In this document: piece by piece, positions 55,526-64,000 of the stretch | How the letters are laid out: every line of letters starts with the position of its first letter | Numbering within the stretch: the first letter of the stretch is position 1 | Source of the DNA: Tetranychus cinnabarinus | Lineage: Eukaryota; Arthropoda; Arachnida; Trombidiformes; Tetranychidae | Direction of reading: 5' to 3' | Assembly: GCA_022266195.1 (NCBI GenBank) | Contig: WHVY01000005.1 | Coordinates: 3,100,001-3,164,000 of the forward strand | Length of the DNA stretch: 64,000 nt | Program-made: the position numbers and the translations under genes | The notes under the pieces: model-generated | What the model was told of the DNA's origin: nothing | Seen by the model: only the letters and a program-made list of their open reading frames with translations | Database searches by the model: none

Positions 55526-55875
55526 AGGTTAATTTGAGCAACCAATTTCGAGCAACTCGCGGTTTAGCAAAGCTGATTTGAGCGATATCTTTTGAGCAAA
55601 CATTTTACACTGCGTTCGGCCTGGAAAAATATTGGTAAAATATTAAAATGTATTGAACGTAATTGTGCAAAATTAATAAATCAGTTCCACGAGTAGATTT
55701 GATGAACTTAATTTCTTGGTTCATTTTGCTAGATAGATTTATTGAAAGGAAAGAAATAAATTGAATTGATTTGAGATGAATTTTAAATTATAAAGATTTT
55801 TGCTTGAACCCCTTTTGCCCTTAAGATGCTTTGCTCAAAAAAGGTTTGCTCAAAATTGGTTGCTCAAAATGACCC
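55526..55875. mobile_element. Possible MITE with about 25-bp TIRs
   Basis: TTTGAGCAACCAATTT near 55533 is inverted at 55850-55870 (AAATTGGTTGCTCAAAA), with weaker pairing further in. About 350 bp, non-coding. Target duplications are unclear, so the ends are approximate. Confidence 0.45.
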
Positions 55876-56039
55876 CAATCTTAAAATAAAAATGATAAGA
55901 AACCTAAAATGAAAATAGGAAAACCCATTGAAAGCAATGGGAAACCAAAAGAAAATTTTGTCTTGAAAATTAAAAAAAGGTGTTGAGATTAGATTACATA
56001 GTGGTTTAAATCAGTTAAACCACAATATCTCGAAGCTAT

Positions 56040-56079
56040 GAGATAAAACACTCGGGCTTCGCCCTCGAGTTTATATCTC
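56040..56079. repeat. GC-rich hairpin
   Basis: GAGATA...CTCGGGCTTCGCCCTCGAG...TATCTC forms a stem of about 17 bp with a GGGC-TTC-GCCC tip, conspicuous in AT-rich DNA. Confidence 0.55.
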
Positions 56080-56367
56080 AAAACTTCTCGATGCAGTGGT
56101 TTATCACTTAGTCCGACCAACTTCGCTCAATTACTTACCTTTGAAATAGTCTCCATTAAATCATGATTTGTACATTAACGAAGCAGTAACTTTCATCTTT
56201 GTTGTATTGACAAAAGTATAGAGTTGAAAACTTTTCATGAAGCGAGGAACCAGAATCAAGTAAACGATCAATAAGTAAATAAATAATTAAACTCTGGCCA
56301 GCAATCAAAATTTGAATTTGAATTCAATGTATTCGCTTCGCTATTTATCTAACTAATTAGTTAATTA

Positions 56368-57652
56368 TTAAGTTGTATCACATGAAACCGGCTATTTTTG
56401 AATTTTAATGACTTTTTGACCAGAGGTCGCTCAATCTTAATTAATATAGCGTTTTAAAGCTTAAATGCTCTAGTTTATCATATTCTTTTATCAAAGTTAC
56501 ATCATCATGTCTTTGAAAGAAAAGTGCATTGAATCGATAGATAATGAGGAACAAAGAATTTTTTTGAAATTTGCGTGTCTTGCTGATTGGTCTTCAAGTT
56601 ATGCCCATGATTATATTCGAAAAATGATTGGTAACAAGGTTCTGAGTTTGACTCAAGTGAAAGAAGTGATGTAGAAAGTAAAGAAAGGCGACCCTGACGT
56701 TAGATACCATCGAAAAGGTCGTATCACTGATGAGCAAACCAAGCTTATGAGAGGTGACCAAATAAGGGAATTGTTCGAGGAATCGGAGTCTTAGGAAAAT
56801 TTCCAATATCACTCAGATTCCATTAGCAACCGTACAAAGAATTGTGAGAATGGAATTAGAAATGCGGAAGAACCTCGGAAAATGGGTTCCTCACGAACTG
56901 ACCCCAGCTCAAATAGAACATCCAGTTTTAGCGTGCAATGCCATGCCATAGCAACCTGGATCGCCTCTCTAAAGAATCTAATTTAATAAAAAAACATTGA
57001 CAATAGATGAGACTTGGGTGACCCTCTACATGGCACCCGACAGAAGCCAGTCTAGAGCATGGGTTTATCCCGGTGAGTCAGGTCCAAGCCAACTTAGCGA
57101 ACCCCTTCATAGAAATAAAAGCATGTTAATCATGGCCATTGATTACGATGGAATCTGCTTTTGGAGGCTGTTACCGGTGAAAACCACTGTCACTGCTGAG
57201 GTGTATAAAAATTTCCTGAATGAAGAGATACCAAAATGGCTTATCGGAAAACGCTTTAAAAGGATTATTCTTCTTCATGACAATGTAAGGCCCCATAAGG
57301 CTTCTCTTATTACGGACTTTCTTAGAGAAAAGGGAATTTTGACCTGGTACCAACCCCCTTATTCCCCCGATATGAGTCCGTTGGACTTTAATTTTTTCGG
57401 GCAATTAAAGCGCAGCCTACGAGGTATTCATCGACAAAGTTTGAATGATTTTGAATCAGATTTGGAGAAGTGCGTCAGTGACCTTCATTCCGAAGGCCTA
57501 ATGAGCGGAGTCCCACAACTACCTCAATGATGGCAACGAGTCATTGAATCTGAAGCTCAGTACCTTTGAAATGCCGAATAGCAACTCCGTATAACTCTCA
57601 CGTCAAAAGTTATTCAAAAATAAAATAGCCGGTTTCATATGATACAACTTGA
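56368..57652 (+). mobile_element. Mariner-family transposon, defective
   Basis: 1285 bp with terminal inverted repeats: TTAAGTTGTATCA at the left and TGATACAACTTGA at the right, continuing inward through ATGAAACCGGCTATTT on both sides. TA flanks each end (56366-56367 and 57653-57654), the expected target duplication. The length is that of a full mariner. Its transposase gene is broken. It is inserted in the distal promoter-type block of a decayed six-Cys family unit, whose sequence resumes after 57654. Confidence 0.9.
56507..57530 (+). pseudogene. Mariner transposase pseudogene (DD34D)
   Basis: Starts MSLKEKCIESIDNEEQ. It meets an in-frame TAG at about 56672, a frameshift near 56790 and further stops near 56945-56990. 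Between these lie recognisable parts: a helix-turn-helix N-terminus, the WVPHELT signature typical of mariner (56888 region), then an open C-terminal catalytic frame at 56997-57530. The frame has TIDETW (first Asp), LLHDNVRPHKA (second Asp) and PPYSPDMSPLDFNFF (third Asp, 34 residues after the second). The catalytic part is intact but detached, so no full transposase can be made. Confidence 0.92.
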
Positions 57653-59409
57653 TATTAAAAGCTACAGTATCAATATTGGTATAAGGCGCTTGTCATTTTC
57701 ACACCACTTTTTTGGATCGCATCAATTAATCAGCTGCTTTTCCAAGTTAACGACAAATATAATGTAAATACATAAAAGGTACAGACACTGAATTCAATAC
57801 AGAATCTTATAATGTTATTCATTCGATGTGTCATGCAATGAATGATGTAAAACGATTCTAATGTCAAAGTATCTAAAGTCTAAGGTTTATAATGAACAAG
57901 TGGAGCCTCGATCATGGCTGATCGCAAAATTATTTTCAATGTAAACGAAGTTAAATTCATCTATTAAACTTATTATGCTAGCAACAAACTAGAAACAATT
58001 GACACAGTTGCTACAATTATGCACGAGTTGGCCCAAATTGACAAAAATAGGCAAAAACGGGCAGAAATGAATTTCTTCCAGATTATGATACTGTTGGTTT
58101 GTTTCGACATGGAGGCTGATTTGGTTCGTGCAATTTGCATATTTTTCTGGTCCAGAGTTCTAGAGGAAATCGGAATAAAAGTTTTAACTCCAATCGAATT
58201 TTGTTCAATCATGGAATTTTTCATCAAATTCATTTACTCGATAAAGATTTTAATGGTCAACCAGAAAATTAACTTGTTCATGCAATAAAATTTGTCTGTT
58301 TTTGTAAAACAGATAACTTCGATTTTCATTAAAACTGCCCTTTTTCTGTGACCATATGATGCGAGTGAGTGTGCTTAAACTTATTATTTGGTAAAAGAAA
58401 CTGTTTGTACGCATTTAATATTGAATACTTTTTAAAATTTATCTACAGTTCTCTTCCTATTTGCTATTGCCTTAGAAACTTTGAGCCCCAATATTCCGAG
58501 AATGGCACCATCTACAAGCACTGTTTCTTCATTAATTTGCTAAGTTAATAATAAATAATTCAATTTACTTTGATAAATCTCCATTAGAGAGCTCTGGTTT
58601 TGATCTTTGGACTGTGAATGAACGAACAACAACTTATTCAACACAACAAACTCATCTAAACCCAATATCTTGGTAAATAACCCAATTTTCTAATTAAACT
58701 TGCAGATGAAATGTAAAGGTACTGCTAAAGGCTGGTATAAGTTAAGGGTTGAGACTTACAGGGTTGAGGGTTGTTAATGGAGCTTTGAGGGCAATGAAAA
58801 CGGAATTTATTGATACTATTTAATATCTAATCGGTTTTTAAAGAAAATCGAGGTAAAAATTAGAGCTTCGATCACCTTTTGTGCTGTCATGAAAGCAGAA
58901 ATTTTTTGATCAAAATCATTTCCAAGACATAAATTTTGATGGTGAATCGTTTAATTTATTTTTAGAATGAAAAGTTTCTATTCTCAGTAAAGCAGATCAG
59001 TTCGATTTTAGTTAAAGTGGCACAGCGCAGCATGTCTTTTCATTCAATGAATTTCAGCTCCACAATATGCTGTTGAACCAATACAATTGGAATAAAATTC
59101 CTCTGTCGTGAAAAACATTTGGTGGATAACTATTTGCATTTATTTTATAATTTTCTGTATTAATGTAATAATAATAACACGATGAGATAAGCTCATGAGT
59201 TGATGAGAAGATGAGTTTCCCTTTTTAAGCCAGAAAATTGCGAGGAAACGATAAATGTAAAAAATCAATGAGACAACCAATATTTTATTTCAGTGCAGAA
59301 TCAAACTGCTTTTATTTCAGGATAGTTAGTTAAATTTAGCATAATGACAAATAAAGAATAGTAGTCTAGATATCAGATTCATTTTTTCAAAGTTACATCA
59401 ACTGAGAAC
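57653..59409. other. Decayed family unit and inverted repeat modules
   Basis: 57655-57990 resembles family upstream or 5' UTR sequence (AGTATCAATATTGGTATAAG; CTTATTATGCTAGCAACAAACTAGAAA) without a gene beside it. 57990-59110 matches, inverted, sequence at about 62590-63060 (for example GCACGAGTTGGCCCAAATTG at 58021 against 63019-63043). 59220-59400 is the 3' block of copy F with AATAAA on the minus strand near 59309. The + frame at 58019-58288 is within the repeat and probably not a gene. Confidence 0.5.
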
Positions 59410-59694
59410 TTAAGGCTTAGACTTTGACTCGCAATATTTTTTAAAAGTCTCGCAATAGTCACCGGAACGTGTAAGAATGCCAAATGTACTACAAGTTTGT
59501 TTTCCAGCCATTGCATTTTGCTTAGCGCAAAAGTCTGAGAGTTGTTGTTCGGTCGGTATCGTTCCATCAAGACATTTATTCTTTGCATAGCGAACCTCAA
59601 AGCATTGTCCTGGTTGCTGAGTGTGAATTACATCCATAACCGAGGAAATCGTGATAAAAACGAGAATAATGGTTGAAAAAGTAGGGAAATTCAT
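59410..59694 (-). CDS. Six-Cys secreted family, copy F
   Basis: 94 residues, no intron. Signal peptide MNFPTFSTIILVFITISSVM. Six cysteines with spacing 9-14-11-12-6: GQCFE, KCLDGTIPTEQQ, FCAKQNAMAGKQ, TCSTFGIL, DYCETFKKYCESKSKP. It is closest to copy D. It has the shared TATA box (59792-59800) and the distal block at about 59850-59910. It lies 4.5 kb from copy E, separated by the mariner element and repeat modules, and is itself enclosed by inverted modules. Function unknown. Confidence 0.78.
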   Translation of the reverse strand: MNFPTFSTIILVFITISSVMDVIHTQQPGQCFEVRYAKNKCLDGTIPTEQQLSDFCAKQNAMAGKQTCSTFGILTRSGDYCETFKKYCESKSKP

Positions 59695-60950
59695 TTTAAA
59701 AACTTATAATGATAGCAAGAAACTAAAAAATTATATTGAACAATGTGAATGAAAGAAACAGAGAAAGTGATTTTCAGTTAGCGAATTCATTCTTTTTATA
59801 CTTCCATAAGTAAATTCAGCTTCTTTAAAACAATTAAAACAAAAGAGGTTAAATTAATTCATTAACAATGAGTTTAAATGTCAATGTATTCACTTCGCTT
59901 TTTATCTAATTGCTTATAGCCATGAGTTCAATATTTGTATAAGTGGTGTCAAAATGTCACCACTTTTGCGGATCTCATAATCAATTGCGTTTTAAATCGA
60001 TGACAGGTTAATGTAAACACATAAAAGGCACAGACCTCAGAATCTTATATAATGTAATGTAATGTATTCGCTGTGTCATGCAATGATCGTAAAACGATTT
60101 AAATGTCAAAATGAATGATTGCACTCACATTTATTACCATTCCACTAACCGTTAGATCATACTATTTTGTGATTCAAAACCCAATAAAAAAAGTTATAGC
60201 ATATATTACTTATGTTGTCAGATCGGATTCTCGACTTATAAAGATAGATTGTTATTTATGAGCTTATTAATAATTAGCTTCGATTTTCTTTAATATTCAG
60301 TCATAAATTGTTGAAAATTGGATTGAAAAAAGTTTTTGATTCCTGATGTGTGCAAACAATTTTCATGGACTAGTAATAAGTTCTAGTTCTTTAACTTTTA
60401 TGTTCACTGATAACGGCCAATTTGTATCGGGAATCGGACCGATCTGTTATACAAAGACAGAAATTTTTGATTTGAAATATGTAAATTTTCGAGTTGCTTA
60501 TCAACTGTTACATCAGGTAATTAAGGGTGTATCCGGTCATTGAAATTTTTACCAAGATCAGTTACAGGTAAAACTTTAAACTTCGATAGCCTTTTGTTCA
60601 GTAGGAGAAGCAGATTTATGCATAAAACTTATAAGGCTAATAAAGCTTTTGATGAGCAACCCGGAGTTGTACTTATTTTAAGGAATAAAATTCTATTTTT
60701 TGTCTAACATATCGATTCGATTTTCGATTAAAACTGACCGATCTCGGTTAACGTGAAAGTTATTGAACTAAAACTTATTTTTCGACAGTAAAAGTTGTTG
60801 GTATACACCAGTGAGTCAACACTTTGGTCGGTTTTTCACTAGTTCTCTGGATTTTGACCATTGGCGTTTAAACTTTGAACTTCGCTATTTCGAGAATGAT
60901 AGCACATAAAATCATAATTCTTTGCTTAATCATTAGGTTGCATATATGGC
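59695..60950. other. Copy F promoter and diverged repeat module
   Basis: The family promoter occupies 59695-59960. From about 60310 the sequence is a diverged copy of the module found in the palindrome, first in one orientation (GTTCACTGATAACGGCCAAT at 60402) and then in the other (CTTCGATAGCCTTTTGTTC at 60579). No gene. Confidence 0.5.
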
Positions 60951-60952
60951 TG

Positions 60953-62520
60953 AAATATGATGAAATTTAAGATCATTGAAGATTCTACAAAAAAAGTTAT
61001 AGCATTTAGCACTTATGTTACCAAATTTAATGCTTCATTTATGGGTAAATGGTTATTAAAACAAATCTTATGATGTGTTAGTCTGCTTTGTAGCTTTTTA
61101 CACAAATGAAATGTTTAAAAGATCATTGACAGAAACTTTGATTTTCGAGTTGAGATTTTAGATGCATTGTGTTTGTAGCAACAGAAAATGAGTCAATTAA
61201 TTCTATAAATGACCTTCTCCGATCACCAGTTCTCGAGAAAATCGAGGTCAAAGTTTGAACTTCGATCGGCTTTTATTCAATTGTGGAAACAGATTTATGC
61301 ATGAACCTTAATTTCCTAATGTAACTGCTGATCAAAAATCCGAAAATGCAATTATTTCAAGCTAAAAAACTTTGGTCTTTTGTAAAACAGATCAATTCGA
61401 TTTTCGATTCAAATTGGCCGTTCTCAGTGAACATTGAATTTAGAAGACTAAAATTCATTATTTACAGAAAAATATTGTTTTTACACATCAGCAGTTGAAA
61501 ATTTTTTCCAATTCATTGTTAGTTCTCTTCATTTTTGGACATTGGCCTTTCAACTTTAAGTCTCGATATCTCGAGAATGGTAACAGTCACAATCACTATT
61601 CTTCAACTAATCATTAGATTTCATCATGGGCTACCATTTTAACCTACCTACCATTTTCATCATGGACTAACACTAGCTGATTCAGAGTACAACAATAAAT
61701 GTTATAGCATATTATTATTTATGTTGTCAGATTGGGTTATTGATTTATAAAGACAAATGGATACTTATGATGCATAAAAACAATATTCATTATAAAACAA
61801 TTATCTTAGATTTTCTTTGATATTTAGTGTTATATTGTTATAAAGTATGATAAAATCTAATGATTAGTTGAAGAATAGTGATTGTGACTGTTACCATTCT
61901 CGAGATATCGAGACTTAAAGTTGAAAGGCCAATGTCCAAAAATGAAGAGAACTAACAATGAATTGGAAAAAATTTTCAACTGCTGATGTGTAAAAACAAT
62001 ATTTTTCTGTAAATAATGAATTTTAGTCTTCTAAATTCAATGTTCACTGAGAACGGCCAATTTGAATCGAAAATCGAATTGATCTGTTTTACAAAAGACC
62101 AAAGTTTTTTAGCTTGAAATAATTGCATTTTCGGACTTTTGATCAGCAGTTACATTAGGAAATTAAGGTTCATGCATAAATCTGTTTCCACAATTGAATA
62201 AAAGCCGATCGAAGTTCAAACTTTGACCTCGATTTTCTCGAGAACTGGTGATCGGAGAAGGTCATTTATAGAATTAATTGACTCATTTTCTGTTGCTACA
62301 AACACAATGCATCTAAAATCTCAACTCGAAAATCAAAGTTTCTGTCAATGATCTTTTAAACATTTCATTTGTGTAAAAAGCTACAAAGCAGACTAACACA
62401 TCATAAGATTTGTTTTAATAACCATTTACCCATAAATGAAGCATTAAATTTGGTAACATAAGTGCTAAATGCTATAACTTTTTTTGTAGAATCTTCAATG
62501 ATCTAAAATTTCATCATATT
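60953..62520. repeat. Near-perfect palindrome, arms about 0.67 kb
   Basis: About 60953-61630 is repeated inverted at about 61850-62520 with a spacer of about 220 bp. Checked blocks are identical over long stretches, such as GTCTGCTTTGTAGCTTTTTA at 61081 and its complement at 62373-62392. Weaker pairing continues outward to about 60900 and 62580. Both arms lack coding capacity. A transcript would fold into a long hairpin. Confidence 0.92.
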
Positions 62521-63398
62521 TCAGTCCATAATAAAAGCTATTGAGTAAGTAAAGAATAGTAATTTTAGGTACTATCATTTTCTCAAAGTTCAATAAATGG
62601 TCAAAATCAAGAGAACTGTCGATTCATTTAAAAGGTGTTGTTCTGTTGATGTAAGTCAACAAATTTTATTGGCGAATAATAAGTTTAAGTTTTCTAACTC
62701 TTTTCGTTACAGAATTTTATCTTAAAATCGAACTGATCTGTTTTACTGAAAGCAGAGACTTTTTTATTCTCAAAATAAGTTCATTTAATGATTCACCAAC
62801 AAAAGTTACATCTTTTTACTCTACACCTTTACAAATGATTTTGATGAAAAAATCTGCTTTCATAGCTACACAAAAGGCGATTGAAGCTTTAGCTTTGATC
62901 TCGATTTCCTCGAGAACTTTGGACCAGAGAAATATTTAAATTACTCGAATAGAATCAGTTTTTATGTCGAAACAAAGAGTATCTTAATCTGGAATGAATT
63001 AATTTATACCCGTTTTCGCCCATTTGTGTCAATTTGTGCATAAATGTAATAATTGTGTCTTTTTGAATCAAATAGTCAAAATGGAACAAACACTTCTCAT
63101 CAGGAAGTTATCATCGACCAAATACTACATATGCTGTTAGTTGATATCAACACACCACCTAAAATTGTATCAGTCCAACAACCCGTCCAAGTATTTCCGT
63201 CATCTTGGAAAGATATTAAATTTTCAAGTTTTTTCAAGTCGTTGTTTTATGTTTGAATCACTAGATGGCAACAGATACTTGTCCTCTCCCAAGCCTTGGT
63301 TTTGTTTTTGTTTTGGTTTATTCATTGTTAATTTTATTGTTAACACGTATCTTTGTTTTTGTCTGTGATTAGTTTGACTCTTCAGCCCGGCCTGAAAA
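62521..63398. other. Repeat module, then SERF upstream region
   Basis: Up to about 63060 this is a diverged inverted module matching 58000-59040. From 63060 it is likely unique DNA upstream of the SERF gene, with a YY1-like AGATGGC at 63263-63269. The + frames at 63053-63368 have no recognisable features. Confidence 0.5.
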
Positions 63399-63841
63399 AT
63401 GGCGCGTAAGTATTTTAATTGTTAATTATATGCGTTTCCAAGTGGTCATTTACATCAAATTGTGAAAAAAATATGATTTTGATTTGATTTTAGGCTTTTA
63501 ACTACATTTCTTTTTTTCTTCCTTGTCCTCATTTCTGTAATATGAAAATTAAGGTGGTAATCAGCGAGAATTAGCTCGTCAAAAGAATCTTAAAAAGCAA
63601 GCAGAATTGAAAAAGAATTCTGGGGCAAATGCCAAGGACGGAAACAAAGGGCTGAGTCTAGAGGAAAGAAAATTCAGGTGGGTTGATAATTTTATTCTAG
63701 TTATTGATTATTTATTTTCTATTTTAATCATTTTTCATCCCATTTGTCTTCTAATTTTTATTTTACAGAGATGCTGAAATGATGCGACTCAAGCAGCTAA
63801 AATCTATGGAAAAAAAGGGACTCGCTGGTCAAGCAGGTTGA
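63399..63841 (+). CDS. SERF: SERF (4F5) family protein
   Basis: Small Lys/Arg/Glu-rich protein of the SERF/MOAG-4 family, which binds nucleic acid and promotes amyloid aggregation in other animals. Three exons, 63399-63405, 63554-63677 and 63769-63841, with the first carrying only 7 coding bases (ATGGCGC/gtaagt); 67 residues. It reads MARGNQRELARQKNLKKQAE (the family N-terminus, N-Q-R-E-x-A-R-x-K), then KNSGANAKDGNKGLSLEERK and a helical tail. Length and exon pattern fit the family. The start is fixed by the split Arg codon C/GT. SERF1 and SERF2 cannot be separated here. Confidence 0.94.
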
Positions 63842-64000
63842 TTTAAATGCCTTGTTATGAAATGGAACAAAGGACAAGGCGGATTGGAAGAATGATTTAT
63901 CAAATTTCTTATTTACAGATAAACCTCTATTCTTAACTCTTGATACTTATTTACTCTCAAACTATCAGTACCCTCTTAAAGTTTACGTGATCTTGCTAAC
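63842..64000. other. 3' flank of SERF
   Basis: AT-rich 3' UTR or flank to the end of the window. No poly(A) hexamer was noted. Confidence 0.4.

Larger units (their letters stand above)
54890..56367. other. Copy E promoter and decayed family or repeat DNA
   Basis: Begins with the family promoter (TATA box at 54986-54994; distal block about 55044-55100). Further on are a TIR-bounded element (55526-55875), a GC-rich hairpin (56040-56079) and, at 56330-56360, another copy of the distal block (AATGTATTCGCTTCGCTATT), interrupted by the mariner element. No intact gene. Confidence 0.55.

Noticed and set aside
58019..58288. 89-codon + frame
   Set aside because: Sits in a diverged inverted module whose partner at about 63000-63060 does not keep the frame.
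49842..59694. Reading the six-Cys proteins as known knottin toxins or protease inhibitors
   Set aside because: The spacing (9-14-11-12-6) lacks adjacent cysteines and does not fit the Kunitz, Kazal, TIL or ICK patterns I know. Proximity to a protease alone is not evidence.
60346..60543. 65-codon + frame near the palindrome
   Set aside because: Part of a repeat module; the related copies are not open.
1..64000. CRISPR arrays, bacterial operons, ribosome binding sites
   Set aside because: The window is nuclear eukaryotic DNA with spliceosomal introns. No regularly spaced direct repeats with unique spacers were seen.

Overview
The window is eukaryotic, AT-rich genomic DNA (by eye about two-thirds A+T) with GT-AG introns, mostly intronless or few-exon housekeeping genes, a class II tRNA gene and several transposon remnants. 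Protein similarity recalled from memory places it in an arthropod. Compact genes, serine proteases with a CUB-like prodomain and a tandem family of tiny secreted cysteine-rich proteins fit an acariform mite (spider-mite-like) best. I cannot name the species from the sequence.

Layout. 1-10 kb: the 3' part of a FHOD-type formin on the + strand (FH1, FH2 and DAD), reassembled from five exons. 11.4-13.5 kb: a two-exon MFSD6-like 12-TM transporter (-). 13.9-14.8 kb: two coding-like segments that may be an unrecognised gene (-). 15.4-17.2 kb: RNase kappa (+), then ALG13 and Gemin6 (-), whose reading frames are separated by a single base, which implies a dicistronic mRNA. 19.0-20.6 kb: a long inverted repeat beside a TATA-driven small membrane or secreted protein gene (20.9-21.4 kb). 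21.9-26.3 kb: RPAP1 and a very short NF-YA (-). 27.4 kb: a TA-flanked MITE. 28.1-32.7 kb: a Nup153-like FG nucleoporin (+). 33.2-35.4 kb: DPM3 (-) and an SNX20/21-like sorting nexin (+) from a shared promoter region. 37.1-37.9 kb: a secreted protein of unknown role (-). 39.3-39.8 kb: further coding-like segments (-). 41.6 kb: tRNA-Ser(CGA). 42.3-44.0 kb: eIF3e (-). 44.9-46.0 kb: a SNAPC2-like protein (+).

46-60 kb is the accessory part. An eight-exon double-domain serine protease (46.1-49.2 kb, -) joins an apparently active trypsin domain to a catalytically dead one. It is followed by at least six copies, intact or broken, of a family of secreted proteins of about 94-106 aa with six cysteines. 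Four copies share a promoter block and a 3' block. Inside this array lie a 98%-identical fragment of the protease exon, a dead 1.3-kb mariner element with TA target duplications, an 0.8-kb imperfect palindrome, and diverged inverted modules that end in a near-perfect palindrome with arms of about 0.67 kb (60.95-62.52 kb). 63.4-63.8 kb: a three-exon SERF/4F5 gene (+).

The housekeeping genes are unrelated in pathway except that ALG13 and DPM3 both serve dolichol-linked glycan synthesis, which is probably coincidence. The 46-63 kb block looks like a young, rearranging secreted-protein locus. All exon models were derived by hand from splice signals and frame continuity. Family assignments rest on remembered conserved motifs, not on a search.
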